A stretch of DNA of 54,665 nucleotides from an uncultured Pelagibacteraceae bacterium (GCA_902524045.1 CABZBT010000002.1:1-54665), one strand, 5' to 3'. Shown: positions 43,701 to 53,233, counted from the first letter of the stretch. Notes: generated by a model not told the origin, from the letters alone. A program made the numbers and translations.

Positions 43701-44855
43701 ATGATTATGAAAAAAAAGATATATACATCTCTTGGCTTAATGAGTGGCACATCTATGGATGGTGTAGATTTATCTGTCATAAAATCAGATGGATATGATG
43801 AATTTTCAAGTATTTTAAACATTTATCGAGAGTTTGATAACGACCTTTACATACAATTAATCGAATTAAGAGATAAAATCTCAAGTACAGAAGATCTAAA
43901 AATTTACTCAGATGATTTGAAAAATTTAGAAAAAAAATTTACTTTATTTAACGCTAAAATTATCAATGATGTTCTGCAAAATGTTGATGAAGAAATTGAT
44001 TTAGTTGGTTTTCATGGTCAGACAATTTTACACAATTCGAAAATAAAAATTTCAAAGCAATTAGGGGACGGAAAATTGCTATCTAGCTTAGTAAAAAAGA
44101 TAGTTATAAATAACTTTAGGCAAAATGATCTTAATCATGATGGGCAAGGTGCTCCATTAACTCCTATATTTCATTATTTAATTTCAAAAATTATAAAAAA
44201 TAAATTTAAGATAGATTATCCTATAAGTCTAGTAAATATAGGTGGTATTACAAACGTTACTCAAATTAAAGACTCATTAAATAATTTAAATCAAAATTTT
44301 TTTGCATACGACATTGCTCCAGGAAACTGTCTAATAGATGAATGGGTAAGAATGCATGTTAATATGAGTTACGACAAAAACGGAAATTATGCAAGCAGCG
44401 GAAAAGTAGACAAATTAATTTTAAATCAAGCAATCGAAAATTTTGAGTTAAAATCGTTTAATAACTCGTTAGACATTAAAGATTTTGACTTATCGTTTGC
44501 AAAAGGTTTATCATTTGAAGATGGTTGTGCAACGTTAACAAAATTTACTGCTTTTCTTATCTCTAATGGTCTTGAAAAAATAAGTAAAAAAAATAATATT
44601 ACTTTAAACAACATTATTTTATGCGGTGGTGGTAGAAAAAATATTTTTTTAATCGAATCTATTAGGGAATTTTTAAATAATAGTAATATTGAAATAAAGG
44701 AAATAGATAATTATAATTTTGATGGTAGTTTTATTGAGTCGCAAGCTTTTGCATTTTTAGCAATTAGATCGTACTTGAATTTACCTATTTCTTTCCCAAA
44801 TACCACGAGGTGCAAAGAAGCTATAACAGGCGGTGAAATTCAAAAAAATTTTTAG
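43701..44855 (+). CDS. anmK: Anhydro-N-acetylmuramic acid kinase
   Basis: AnmK phosphorylates and opens 1,6-anhydro-MurNAc released in wall turnover, returning it to MurNAc-6-phosphate. The N-terminal ATP-site block LGLMSGTSMDGVDLSVI (11-27) is diagnostic. VGFHGQTILH, GDGKLLSSLVKKIVINNFRQNDLNHDGQGAPLTPIFH with the catalytic aspartate in the N-D-x-x-x-G-G/D region, and FAYDIAPGNCLIDEW follow in order. The end ALAF-like SQAFAFLAIRSYLNLPISFPNTT also fits. Length (384 aa) is normal. No murQ or nagZ is in the window. The start may be M1 or M3. Confidence 0.95.
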   Translation: MIMKKKIYTSLGLMSGTSMDGVDLSVIKSDGYDEFSSILNIYREFDNDLYIQLIELRDKISSTEDLKIYSDDLKNLEKKFTLFNAKIINDVLQNVDEEIDLVGFHGQTILHNSKIKISKQLGDGKLLSSLVKKIVINNFRQNDLNHDGQGAPLTPIFHYLISKIIKNKFKIDYPISLVNIGGITNVTQIKDSLNNLNQNFFAYDIAPGNCLIDEWVRMHVNMSYDKNGNYASSGKVDKLILNQAIENFELKSFNNSLDIKDFDLSFAKGLSFEDGCATLTKFTAFLISNGLEKISKKNNITLNNIILCGGGRKNIFLIESIREFLNNSNIEIKEIDNYNFDGSFIESQAFAFLAIRSYLNLPISFPNTTRCKEAITGGEIQKNF

Positions 44856-45508
44856 TATAAAGCTGTTTCTTTTTTAATATACTTAATGATAGTTTCTGTT
44901 AATTCAGACTCACTTTTTGTGAAAAAATGATTAGCTCCAGGTATACTCTCAAATTCAACTTTTATACCTTTTTGTGCGCTTAATTTATTATCTAAATCTT
45001 TTATAAATTCTAAAGGCACTAATTCATCTTTTTTTCCATAAACCATTAAACCTGATGAAGGACACGGTGATAAAAAAGAAAAATCGTATACGTTAGGTTG
45101 AGGTGAGATTGCAATGAATCTATTAATTTCAGGTCTTCTCATTAATAGTTGCATTGCTATTAAAGAACCAAAAGAAAAGCCAGATACCCAACATTGAGAA
45201 TTATCAAAATTTTCTCTTTCCAACCAATCTAATGCAGCAGCAGCATCAGCTAATTCTCCTTGTCCATTATCAAATTCACCATCACTTTTTCCAACACCTC
45301 GAAAATTTACTCTACATACAGAAAAATCATTTTCCATGAATGCATGAAATGTCTCTACAACAACTTTGTTATTCATTGTTCCTCCATACTGTGGATGAGG
45401 TTGTAATACTAAAGCGATAGGTGAAGTACTTTTTTTACTCTTGTAATATTTTGCTTCTAACCTTCCTGCAGGACCGGGTATAAATATTTCTAAAATTTTA
45501 TTATCCAT
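44852..45508 (-). CDS. Alpha/beta hydrolase
   Basis: This 218-residue protein has the alpha/beta-hydrolase layout of the COG2945-like group. The oxyanion strand is IALVLQPHPQYGGTMNNKVV, followed by CRVNFRGVGKSDGEFDNGQGELADA. The nucleophile is S112 in the elbow GFSFGS (110-115). The acid is probably the Asp in MVYGKKDELVPLEF and the base the His in IPGANHFF. It has no signal peptide, so it is cytosolic. It may be an esterase; the substrate is unknown. It is divergent from iscR across 133 bases and meets anmK with a shared TTAG stop overlap. Confidence 0.85.
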   Translation of the reverse strand: MDNKILEIFIPGPAGRLEAKYYKSKKSTSPIALVLQPHPQYGGTMNNKVVVETFHAFMENDFSVCRVNFRGVGKSDGEFDNGQGELADAAAALDWLERENFDNSQCWVSGFSFGSLIAMQLLMRRPEINRFIAISPQPNVYDFSFLSPCPSSGLMVYGKKDELVPLEFIKDLDNKLSAQKGIKVEFESIPGANHFFTKSESELTETIIKYIKKETALY

Positions 45509-45589
45509 TCTTGGTAATGATTATCATTCTCAAAAAAAAATAGGTTTATCACATGTGCGTGACAAAATGTTAGTATTTTTTTCTGTTAG

Positions 45590-45614
45590 ATACTTGACTA
45601 TTTTAGTCGGGTTT
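45590..45614 (+). promoter_or_regulatory. Type-1 IscR binding site over the iscR/suf promoter
   Basis: The 25 bases read ATACTTGACTA plus TTTTAGTCGGGTTT. Against the E. coli type-1 IscR consensus (ATASYYGACTRWWWYAGTCRRSTAT) 24 of 25 positions fit by my hand alignment; only the second-last base differs. The site covers the -35 TTGACT, so bound Fe-S IscR would block transcription. Confidence 0.85.
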
Positions 45615-45621
45615 ATATATA
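45594..45621 (+). promoter_or_regulatory. Probable iscR-suf promoter
   Basis: The -35 is TTGACT (45594-45599), the spacer is 16 bases and the -10 is TATATA (45616-45621). Transcription would start near 45628, giving a leader of about 14 bases with AAAGG upstream of the iscR ATG at 45642. The -35 lies inside the IscR box. Confidence 0.65.
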
Positions 45622-45641
45622 CCCTCGTAAATAAAGGTTTT

Positions 45642-46067
45642 ATGAAACTAACATCTAAAGGCAGATATGCGGTAATGGCTTTAGTTGATCTGGCAAGATT
45701 TGACAGTATTAATCCAGTATCTCTAAGAGACATATCGCTAAGACAGGGTATCTCACTTGATTACCTTGAACAAATTTTTTCTAAACTTAGAAAAAAAGAA
45801 ATTGTTCAAAGTGTAAGAGGAAATCAAGGAGGCTATGTTTTGAATAAAAAAGCTAAAGAAATTAAACTAACAAATATTTTTGATGCGGTTGACGAAAAAG
45901 TAAAAACTGTTCAGTGCAAAAAAGAGTCTAAAAAAGGTTGTAACGGTAGATCTACAAAATGTTTAACCCATAATTTATGGGATGAGCTTGAAAATCATAT
46001 TAATGATTTTTTTGAAAAAAAGAGTTTAGAAGACCTTGTTAAAGAAAATGCTGAAAGAAGAATTTAG
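45642..46067 (+). CDS. iscR: Fe-S-sensing Rrf2 regulator IscR
   Basis: IscR is a winged-helix repressor that senses the Fe-S state of the cell. I start it at the ATG at 45642 ([20 protein letters not shown]), since the ORF track's 29 extra N-terminal residues cross the promoter and IscR box. The DNA-binding domain contains [40 protein letters not shown]43 is conserved, the residue that governs site choice in E. coli IscR. The cluster ligands C92, C100, C107 and H110 are present in [24 protein letters not shown], with slightly wider spacing than in E. coli. The 141-residue length and ligands favour IscR over RirA. It heads the suf operon, two bases before sufB. Confidence 0.93.
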   Translation: MKLTSKGRYAVMALVDLARFDSINPVSLRDISLRQGISLDYLEQIFSKLRKKEIVQSVRGNQGGYVLNKKAKEIKLTNIFDAVDEKVKTVQCKKESKKGCNGRSTKCLTHNLWDELENHINDFFEKKSLEDLVKENAERRI

Positions 46068-46069
46068 AG

Positions 46070-47512
46070 ATGGATACTAGAGAAAAAGATATAGAAAAGT
46101 TAAAAGATTATAAATACGGTTTTACGACTGATATTGAAAATATAAAAGCTCCAAAAGGCTTAAACGAGGATGTGATCAAGTTTATTTCTAATATCAAAAA
46201 AGAGCCACAATGGATGTTAGACTTTAGGTTAAAGGCTTATAAGAGATTAAAACTCTTAAAAGAGCCAAACTGGCAAAAGCCAAAATACCCTAAAATTGAT
46301 TACCAAGATTTATACTATTACTCAGCACCAAAAAGCATGAAGGACAAACCAAAAAGTTTAGACGAACTTGATCCTAAACTTTTAGAAACATATAAAAAAC
46401 TTGGAATTCCATTACAAGAGCAAGCAAGATTAAATGGAATTGCTGTAGATGCAGTATTTGATTCTGTTTCAGTAGCAACTACTTTTAAAGGTGAATTGAC
46501 TAAACATGGAATAATTTTTTGTTCAATGTCGGAGGCAATTCAAAAGCATCCTGATCTAGTAAAAAAATATTTAGGTACAGTGATACCAGTTACAGATCAT
46601 TTCTTTGCTACATTAAACTCTGCTGTGTTTACAGATGGATCATTTGTTTATATTCCTGAGGGTGTTAAGTGTCCAATGGAACTATCAACTTATTTCAGAA
46701 TCAATGCATCACAGACAGGTCAATTTGAGAGAACATTAATAATTGCCGATAAGGGAAGTTACGTAAGTTATCTTGAAGGATGCACCGCTCCAATGAGAGA
46801 TGAAAATCAATTACACGCAGCGAACGTTGAATTGATTGCTTTAGATGATGCAGAGATAAAATACTCAACTGTACAAAATTGGTATCCAGGTGATGAAAAT
46901 GGCAAAGGAGGAATCTATAATTTTGTAACTAAAAGAGGATTATGTAAGGGAAAAAATTCTAAGATTTCTTGGACACAAGTAGAAACAGGCTCAGCTATAA
47001 CTTGGAAATATCCAAGCTGTATATTAAAAGGTGATAATTCAATTGGTGAATTTTACTCTATAGCAATAACAAATAATCATCAAAAGGCAGACACTGGAAC
47101 AAAGATGATTCATTTAGGAAAAAATACTAAAAGTAAAATTATTTCCAAAGGTATAAGTGCTGGATTTTCTGATATGACTTACAGAGGTTTAGTAGATATT
47201 AATTCAAAAGCAAAAAATTCCAGTAACTATACACAATGTGACTCTTTACTTATGGGAAATAAATGTGGTGCACATACAGTGCCTTATATTAAAAATAAGA
47301 ATTTTGACTCAAATATTGCACACGAAGCCACGACATCAAAAATAAGTGAGGCACAATTACATTATTGTCAACAAAGAGGACTGAACCCTGAGGAAGCTGT
47401 AGGATTAATTGTTAATGGTTTTTGCAAAGAAGTATTACAACAACTACCGATGGAGTTTGCAGTCGAAGCTCAGAAACTTGTAGGTATTAGTTTAGAGGGG
47501 AGTGTTGGCTAA
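46070..47512 (+). CDS. sufB: SufB, Fe-S scaffold subunit
   Basis: SufB is the main scaffold on which Fe-S clusters form in the SufBC2D complex. The central block [50 protein letters not shown] is highly conserved. [44 protein letters not shown] and the C-terminal [50 protein letters not shown] continue the family pattern. The candidate cluster cysteine lies in HYCQQRG or SYLEGCTA. Length (480 aa) is normal. It follows iscR by two bases and shares one base with sufC (TAATG). Confidence 0.97.
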   Translation: MDTREKDIEKLKDYKYGFTTDIENIKAPKGLNEDVIKFISNIKKEPQWMLDFRLKAYKRLKLLKEPNWQKPKYPKIDYQDLYYYSAPKSMKDKPKSLDELDPKLLETYKKLGIPLQEQARLNGIAVDAVFDSVSVATTFKGELTKHGIIFCSMSEAIQKHPDLVKKYLGTVIPVTDHFFATLNSAVFTDGSFVYIPEGVKCPMELSTYFRINASQTGQFERTLIIADKGSYVSYLEGCTAPMRDENQLHAANVELIALDDAEIKYSTVQNWYPGDENGKGGIYNFVTKRGLCKGKNSKISWTQVETGSAITWKYPSCILKGDNSIGEFYSIAITNNHQKADTGTKMIHLGKNTKSKIISKGISAGFSDMTYRGLVDINSKAKNSSNYTQCDSLLMGNKCGAHTVPYIKNKNFDSNIAHEATTSKISEAQLHYCQQRGLNPEEAVGLIVNGFCKEVLQQLPMEFAVEAQKLVGISLEGSVG

Positions 47513-48246
47513 TGCTTAAAATCAATAATTTAAATGCAAATATTGAAAACAAAGCAATATTAAAGAGTTTTTCGTTGAGCATAAACGCTGGCGAAGTTCA
47601 CGCAATTATGGGTCCAAACGGGTCGGGAAAAAGCACATTATCAAACATTTTATCAGGAAAAAAAGGTTATGAGGTATCAGGTGAAATCTTATTTGAGAAT
47701 AAAAATTTATTTGATCTTGAGACTGAGGAAAGAGCACATAAAGGAATATTTTTAGCTTTCCAATATCCATTAGAAATTCCAGGTGTAAATACAAATATAT
47801 TTTTAAAAACATCCTTAAATGCAATTAGAAAAGCAAGAGGTGAAAAAGAATTAGATGCGATTGAATTTTTAAAACTTGTCAAAGAAAAAGCTAAAGAATT
47901 AAAATTTGATGAAGAAAAACTAAACAGACAATTAAATGTTGGTTTTTCTGGAGGGGAGAAAAAGAAAAACGAAATTCTACAAATGTCTATGTTAGCTCCA
48001 AAATTATCCATTTTAGATGAAACTGACTCAGGTTTAGATATTGATGCTTTAAAAATAGTAGCCGATGGAGTTAATACTTTAAGAAATAAAGATAATTCTT
48101 TTTTAATAATAACTCACTATCAAAGATTATTAGATTACATAAAACCTGACTTTGTCCATGTTTTAATGAATGGAAAAATAATTAAATCTGGCGGCCCAGA
48201 ATTAGCAATAGAGTTAGAAAAAAAAGGTTATGAAAGTTTTAATTAG
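47512..48246 (+). CDS. sufC: SufC, Fe-S assembly ATPase
   Basis: SufC is the ABC-type ATPase that drives conformational change in SufBC2D. Walker A is GPNGSGKST at 34-42, the signature is FSGGEKKKNEI (near 149) and Walker B is PKLSILDETDSGLDIDAL; the family's Asp-Glu-Thr-Asp replaces the usual D-E-P-T. The H-loop is IITHYQRLL. Length (244 aa) is normal. No membrane domain accompanies it, as expected for the cytosolic Suf ATPase. It directly precedes sufD with no gap. Confidence 0.97.
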   Translation: MLKINNLNANIENKAILKSFSLSINAGEVHAIMGPNGSGKSTLSNILSGKKGYEVSGEILFENKNLFDLETEERAHKGIFLAFQYPLEIPGVNTNIFLKTSLNAIRKARGEKELDAIEFLKLVKEKAKELKFDEEKLNRQLNVGFSGGEKKKNEILQMSMLAPKLSILDETDSGLDIDALKIVADGVNTLRNKDNSFLIITHYQRLLDYIKPDFVHVLMNGKIIKSGGPELAIELEKKGYESFN

Positions 48247-49494
48247 ATGAATGAACAAATACAATTAGATTTTTATAAAATAATAAAGACTTTAAAAATT
48301 TCGGAAAAAGAAATTCAATTAAAAAAAAGTTTTTTAAAGAAATTTATTGAAAACGGTTTTCCAAATAGAAAACAAGAAGATTGGAAATTTTTAGATATTA
48401 GTCAAATTATTAAAAAAAATATTGGTGAATTGAGTTTCTTTAATGATTACTCATTACCAAATAAAATTGATCCATCTATTTTTGTTGATGGTTTAGAGCA
48501 CAATAAGATTATTTTTATTAACGGTAGAATTGAAAAAATTGATTTTAGTTATGAAGATCAAAGTCAAATTGAAATAAATGACGAAATTGGAAAAAATATT
48601 AAATTTGATTATGAAAATTCTTTGATTGATTTAAATAATGCTTTTACCAATAAAGTTTATAAAATTTTGGTAAAAAAAAATTATTCTTTAAAGAAACCCT
48701 TAATAATTTATCATTCAACAAATAATAAGATTAAGTCAAAAAACGTAAATTTAAGTTTAAATTTTGAATTAGAGGAAAATAGCCACTTAAGACTTATTGA
48801 CTATTTCAATGACAATACAGGCAAAAATTTTGTAAATATTTTATATAATTTTAATTTAAAAAAATACTCAATTCTTAAAAATTATAAACTTGATAAGTTT
48901 AGAAATAATAATTTAAAGTATTCTTTTAACAATATTGAACAGGATGATAATAGTATTTCAGAAACGTTTATATTGTCTGCTGGTTCAGACTATTTTAAAA
49001 ATGAAGTCAATTGTAATTTAAATGGTGAATTTTCATCTGCCTTCATAAATGGGATTCTTTCACTTAATGAAAATCAACAGCATGAAATTAGATCAACAAT
49101 AAATCATCAAGTTGAAAACACCAAAAGTTATCAACTAATTAAAAGTGTGCTTGGAAAAAACTCAAAATCTGCATATCAAGGAAGAATTTTTGTAAACTCA
49201 AAAGCTCAAAAAACCGATGGCTATCAGCTAAGTAAAGCAATATTGTTAGATGAAACATCTGAGTTTAATGCTAAACCGGAATTAGAAATTTATGCTGATG
49301 ACGTGAAATGCTCCCACGGATCGGCATCAGGAAGTTTAAATGAAAACTCAATCTTTTATTTAATGTCTCGAGGTTTAAACTATCAACAATCTAAAGAACT
49401 TTTAATAAATGGATTTTTACTCGATGTTGTTGAAAAAATAACAGATTCAGAAATTAAAAATTTAATTAAAAATATTGTTGGATTAAAAGAATGA
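48247..49494 (+). CDS. sufD: SufD, Fe-S scaffold partner
   Basis: SufD pairs with SufB in the SufBC2D scaffold. The N-terminal segment NGFPNRKQEDWKFLDISQII is typical, as is the beta-helix core and the C-terminal block FNAKPELEIYADDVKCSHGSASGSLNENSIFYLMSRGLNYQQSKELLINGFLLDVVEKI. The conserved Cys-x-His (KCSH) near residue 357 is present. The N-terminal half is highly divergent and Asn/Lys-rich. Length (415 aa) is normal. Its stop overlaps sufS by four bases (ATGA). Confidence 0.95.
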   Translation: MNEQIQLDFYKIIKTLKISEKEIQLKKSFLKKFIENGFPNRKQEDWKFLDISQIIKKNIGELSFFNDYSLPNKIDPSIFVDGLEHNKIIFINGRIEKIDFSYEDQSQIEINDEIGKNIKFDYENSLIDLNNAFTNKVYKILVKKNYSLKKPLIIYHSTNNKIKSKNVNLSLNFELEENSHLRLIDYFNDNTGKNFVNILYNFNLKKYSILKNYKLDKFRNNNLKYSFNNIEQDDNSISETFILSAGSDYFKNEVNCNLNGEFSSAFINGILSLNENQQHEIRSTINHQVENTKSYQLIKSVLGKNSKSAYQGRIFVNSKAQKTDGYQLSKAILLDETSEFNAKPELEIYADDVKCSHGSASGSLNENSIFYLMSRGLNYQQSKELLINGFLLDVVEKITDSEIKNLIKNIVGLKE

Positions 49495-50711
49495 ATATAA
49501 ATAATATTAAAAAAGAATTTCCAATTTTTGATGAAAAAATCCAAAATAATGATTTAGTTTATTTGGATAGTGCCAATTCATCTCAAAAACCAAAGGTAGT
49601 TCTAGATAGAATTAATGATTTTTACTCTAAACAATTTTCAAATGTGGGCAGAAGTATTCATTATTTGGCAGTTGCGGCAACTAATTTGTATGAAAATACA
49701 AGGACTTCAGTTCAAAAGTATATAAATGCCAAAGATAAAAATGAAATCGTATTTACTAAAGGTGCTACTGAGGCTCTTAATTTAGTTGCAAATACTCTAG
49801 GTCAGGCAATCTTAGAGCCAACTGATGAAATTTTAATTACAGAATTAGAGCATCATTCAAATTACGTTCCATGGCATTTTTTAAGAAAATCTAAAAATAT
49901 TAAAATAAAGTTCGCAGAAGTAAATGAAGACGGAGACATGCCGATTGAAAATATAGAGAAAGAAATTACAGATAAAACTAAAGTAATAGCTATAACACAT
50001 TTGTCTAATGTTACCGGTGCAGTTTTACCAATAAAAGAGATAACCCAATTAGCACATTCAAAAGGAATTGTTGTTGTAGTAGATGGTTGTCAAGGAGGCC
50101 CACATTTGAAATTGGATATGCAGGATTTAGATTGTGATTTTTATGCAATATCATGTCACAAAATGTACGGTCCAACAGGTCTTGGAGTTTTGTATGGAAA
50201 AAAGAAATGGTTAGAACAACTTCCACCATACCAAGGTGGTGGAGGAATGATTAATGAAGTTAAAAAAGATAGAATCTCTTATGGGGAACTTCCAAATAAG
50301 TATGAAGCTGGAACAATGGCTACAGCTCAAGTCATAGCGTTTGATCAATCAATAAAATTCTTAGAAAGTATAGGAATTGAAAATATAATTAAACATGAAA
50401 AAGAATTAATAGAATACGGTCAGGAAATTTTAAAAAAAAATAATTCTGTGAAACTAATTGGAAATCCAAAAGAGCGTGGTGGAGTTTTATCTTTTACTCT
50501 AGAAGGAGTTCATCCACATGACATTGCAACTATCCTGGATGAAACTGGAGTTGCTATAAGAGCGGGTCATCATTGTTGTCAAATACTTCACGACAAATTA
50601 GGTATACCCGCAAGTGCGCGAGCATCATTGGGAGTTTACAATACTAAAGATGACTTAGATAAATTAAATGAAGGAATTAATAATTGTAAAAAAATTTTTG
50701 ATTTAAAATGA
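49491..50711 (+). CDS. sufS: SufS cysteine desulfurase
   Basis: SufS is the PLP enzyme that takes sulphur from cysteine. EIVFTKGATEALNLVANTLG binds the cofactor phosphate; the PLP lysine is in FYAISCHKMYGPTGLGVLYG (around residue 224). The persulphide cysteine lies in AIRAGHHCCQILHDKLG (around 363), in the short loop typical of group II (SufS) enzymes. Length (406 aa) is standard. Sulphur would pass to the SufU encoded next; no sufE is in the operon. It overlaps sufU by four bases. Confidence 0.97.
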   Translation: MNINNIKKEFPIFDEKIQNNDLVYLDSANSSQKPKVVLDRINDFYSKQFSNVGRSIHYLAVAATNLYENTRTSVQKYINAKDKNEIVFTKGATEALNLVANTLGQAILEPTDEILITELEHHSNYVPWHFLRKSKNIKIKFAEVNEDGDMPIENIEKEITDKTKVIAITHLSNVTGAVLPIKEITQLAHSKGIVVVVDGCQGGPHLKLDMQDLDCDFYAISCHKMYGPTGLGVLYGKKKWLEQLPPYQGGGGMINEVKKDRISYGELPNKYEAGTMATAQVIAFDQSIKFLESIGIENIIKHEKELIEYGQEILKKNNSVKLIGNPKERGGVLSFTLEGVHPHDIATILDETGVAIRAGHHCCQILHDKLGIPASARASLGVYNTKDDLDKLNEGINNCKKIFDLK

Positions 50712-51172
50712 ACTTAAAAGAATTATATCAAGAATTAATTTTAGAGCATGGAAAAAATCCTAGAAATTTAGGAAAAACAGAAAATTTTAACAAAGATGCA
50801 AAAGGGAATAATCCATTATGTGGAGATAATGTACATGTGTATTTAAAATTAAATGAGCAAAGAAAAGTAGAGGATATTTCTTTCGAAGGAAGTGGATGTG
50901 CAATATCAATGGCATCGGCCTCTATAATGACAGATTTAATAAAAGGAAAAAGTGATAATGAGGCTAAAGAAATAATTGAAGATTTTTTAGGAATGATTAA
51001 AGAAAATCCTGAACTTAAAAATAACATTTTAAAAGAAGATGATAAAACAAAATTAATGTGTTTATCAGGCGTGAAACAATATCCCATGCGAGTTAAATGT
51101 GCTACCTTATCATGGCACACTTTAGTGTCGGCAATGGAAAATGATGGAAAAGAAATCAGCACAGAAAATTAA
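50708..51172 (+). CDS. sufU: SufU-type sulphur acceptor / scaffold
   Basis: This 154-residue protein is of the SufU subgroup of the IscU fold. SufU from Gram-positives is a zinc protein that receives sulphur from SufS. Ligand candidates are C38 and D40 (NPLCGDN), C64 (GSGCAISMASAS) and C131 (RVKCATLSWHTL). The SufU-specific insertion between residues 90 and 112 (IEDFLGMIKENPELKNN) is present, which separates it from IscU. An additional cysteine, C118, occurs in LMCLSGVKQYP. It lies between sufS and sufT, two bases before the latter. It likely replaces SufE here. Confidence 0.92.
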   Translation: MNLKELYQELILEHGKNPRNLGKTENFNKDAKGNNPLCGDNVHVYLKLNEQRKVEDISFEGSGCAISMASASIMTDLIKGKSDNEAKEIIEDFLGMIKENPELKNNILKEDDKTKLMCLSGVKQYPMRVKCATLSWHTLVSAMENDGKEISTEN

Positions 51173-51174
51173 TT

Positions 51175-51471
51175 ATGGATGTTAAAAATAAAATAATTGA
51201 AGAAATTAGAAAAATCTACGATCCAGAATTACCAGTGAATATATATGAACTTGGATTAATTTATGATATAAAAGTAGATGGTAGTAAGGCTGAAATTAAG
51301 ATGACACTAACAACACCAAATTGTCCAGTGGCTGAAAGTTTACCTAAAGAGGTAAAAGAAGGCGCAATGCAAGTAGAGGGAATAGATGATGTAGATCTGC
51401 AACTAGTTTGGGATCCACCATGGACTAAAGATATGATGTCAGATGCTGCTAAATTGGAGTTGAATTTATAA
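51175..51471 (+). CDS. sufT: SufT/DUF59 (MIP18) Fe-S maturation protein
   Basis: This 98-residue protein is of the DUF59/MIP18 family, which helps mature Fe-S proteins. DPELPVNIYELGLIYDIKV at 16-34 and MTLTTPNCPVAESLPKEVKEG (43-63) with conserved C50 are family blocks, as is the end VWDPPWTKDMMSDAAKLEL. It is a single DUF59 domain with no Mrp ATPase fused. It lies in the suf operon and shares one base with sufA (TAATG). The exact client proteins are not known. Confidence 0.92.
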   Translation: MDVKNKIIEEIRKIYDPELPVNIYELGLIYDIKVDGSKAEIKMTLTTPNCPVAESLPKEVKEGAMQVEGIDDVDLQLVWDPPWTKDMMSDAAKLELNL

Positions 51472-51803
51472 TGGCTCAAATAATTAAATTAAGTGATAAT
51501 GCTGCTTTAAGAATAAAAGAAATCATGTCTAATGCTGAAAAAAATGCAATTGGTGTGAGAGTTTCTGTAAAATCTGGTGGCTGTGCAGGCATGTCATACG
51601 TGATGGAATACTCAAAAAAGATTAATCCAAACGATGAGTTGATTGAGGACAAAGGAGTAAAAGTTTACATTGATTCAGCTGCAGTTATGTATCTTTTAGG
51701 AACAGAGATGGATTATAAAAAAGAGGATTTTTCCTCTACATTTGTTTTTAATAATCCTAACGAGACTGAAAGGTGTGGCTGCGGAGAATCCTTTAAGGTT
51801 TAA
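51471..51803 (+). CDS. sufA: A-type Fe-S carrier SufA
   Basis: This A-type carrier passes clusters from the Suf scaffold to apoproteins. The three conserved cysteines are C38 in [16 protein letters not shown] and C102 and C104 in ERCGCGESF. Length (110 aa) is normal. It is the last gene of the suf operon and its stop shares TTAA with the convergent glnA. Assignment as SufA, and not IscA or ErpA, rests on operon membership. Confidence 0.93.
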   Translation: MAQIIKLSDNAALRIKEIMSNAEKNAIGVRVSVKSGGCAGMSYVMEYSKKINPNDELIEDKGVKVYIDSAAVMYLLGTEMDYKKEDFSSTFVFNNPNETERCGCGESFKV

Positions 51804-53206
51804 CAGCTGTAATACATTTCAAATTCAATTGGATGCGGAGTATGTTCAAAGTTGTGAATTTCCTCATACTTTAACGCGATGTAAGCATCAATTTGATCAT
51901 CAGTGAATACATTACCTTGTTTTAAGAAATCTCGATCTTTATCAAGACTTTCCATTGCTTCTCTTAAAGATCCACAAACAGTGGGAATTTTTTTAACCTC
52001 ATCTTCAGACAACGCATAAAGGTCTTTGTCAAATGATTTACCTGGATCAATTTTATTTTTAATCCCGTCTAAACCGGCCATTAACATTGCAGCAAAAGTT
52101 AAATAAGGGTTTCCAGCTGCATCACCAAATCTAATTTCACATCTAGCTGCCTTTTTACTCAAAGTAATAGGAATTCTACAAGATGCTGATCTGTTTCTTG
52201 CTGAATAAGCTAATAAAACTGGAGCTTCAAATCCTGGTATTAGTCTTTTGTAACTATTCGTTGTGGCATTTGAAAAAGCGTTAATTGCTTTCGCATGTTT
52301 CAAAATTCCACCTATATAGTTTAAAGCTGTATCAGATAATCCTGCATATTTGTCACCAGAAAATAATGCAGTATCACCTTTCCAAATTGACTGGTGAACG
52401 TGCATACCTGAACCATTATCACCCTTAACAGGCTTTGGCATAAATGTAGCTGTTTTACCAAATGAATTAGAAACCATGTGAACAGCGTATTTATAAAGTT
52501 GTAAGTTGTCAGCTTGATCTACAAGAGTTCCAAAGTACATTCCAAGCTCGTGTTGACTTGGTGCAACCTCATGGTGATGTTTTTCTACCTTAATACCCAT
52601 TTCTTTCATGGCTTTTAAATATTCGCTTCTCATGTCTTGTTCACTATCAACTGGTGGAACTGGAAAATAACCACCTTTAATCCCTGGTCTATGACCTAAA
52701 TTTCCATTTTCATATTCTTTACCGGTATTGTAAGGACCTTCCTTACTATCTATTTTAAATCCAGTTTCATTCATGTCATTTTTAAATCTTACATCATCGA
52801 ATACAAAAAATTCCGCCTCAGGTCCAAAAAATGCTTTATCTCCTATACCTGAACTTTTTAAGTAAGCCTCGGCTTTTTTGGCTGTGCCTCTTGGATCTCT
52901 CTCATAAGGATTTTTTTTTATTGCATCTAAAATATCACAAAATAGATTCAATGTATTGTGAGATGTAAATGGATCTACTATTGCTCTTGATGTATCTGGT
53001 TTAAGGATCATGTCAGACTCGTTAATTGCTTTCCAACCTGCAATTGATGATCCATCAAAAAAAATTCCTTCGTTTAACATTTCATCATCGACCATCTTCG
53101 CATCCATGGTTACATGTTGTAATTTACCTCTAGGATCAGTAAATCTTAAGTCTACGTATTCAATGTCTTTATCTTTGATAGTTTTTAATACATCGTTTGA
53201 AGTCAT
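51800..53206 (-). CDS. glnA: Glutamine synthetase, type I
   Basis: GlnA makes glutamine from glutamate, ammonia and ATP. The opening [23 protein letters not shown] and [20 protein letters not shown] are GS-I blocks. [16 protein letters not shown] holds metal glutamates; [12 protein letters not shown] and [24 protein letters not shown] follow. The tyrosine in [10 protein letters not shown] corresponds to the site adenylylated in GS-I-beta enzymes. Length (468 aa) is standard. A strong AAGGAG ribosome-binding site five bases before the ATG is unusual for this window and fits high expression. No glnB is adjacent. It is divergent from the YbaK gene across 141 bases and meets sufA by shared stops. 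Confidence 0.97.
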   Translation of the reverse strand: MTSNDVLKTIKDKDIEYVDLRFTDPRGKLQHVTMDAKMVDDEMLNEGIFFDGSSIAGWKAINESDMILKPDTSRAIVDPFTSHNTLNLFCDILDAIKKNPYERDPRGTAKKAEAYLKSSGIGDKAFFGPEAEFFVFDDVRFKNDMNETGFKIDSKEGPYNTGKEYENGNLGHRPGIKGGYFPVPPVDSEQDMRSEYLKAMKEMGIKVEKHHHEVAPSQHELGMYFGTLVDQADNLQLYKYAVHMVSNSFGKTATFMPKPVKGDNGSGMHVHQSIWKGDTALFSGDKYAGLSDTALNYIGGILKHAKAINAFSNATTNSYKRLIPGFEAPVLLAYSARNRSASCRIPITLSKKAARCEIRFGDAAGNPYLTFAAMLMAGLDGIKNKIDPGKSFDKDLYALSEDEVKKIPTVCGSLREAMESLDKDRDFLKQGNVFTDDQIDAYIALKYEEIHNFEHTPHPIEFEMYYSC

Positions 53207-53211
53207 GTTAT

Positions 53212-53217
53212 CTCCTT
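53212..53217 (-). promoter_or_regulatory. Strong glnA ribosome-binding site
   Basis: AAGGAG lies five bases before the glnA ATG. Most genes here have little or no Shine-Dalgarno sequence, so this one stands out. Confidence 0.75.
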
Positions 53218-53233
53218 TATAATTCTGGGCTTT

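Noticed and set aside
45555-45641. N-terminal extension of iscR in the ORF track
   Set aside because: It would translate across the promoter and IscR box; all IscR homologues begin with [10 protein letters not shown], found at 45642.
47667-48011. 114-codon minus-strand ORF opposite sufC
   Set aside because: Antisense shadow of a canonical ABC ATPase.
50728-51162. 144-codon minus-strand ORF opposite sufU
   Set aside because: Shadow of sufU; the sense frame has all family motifs.
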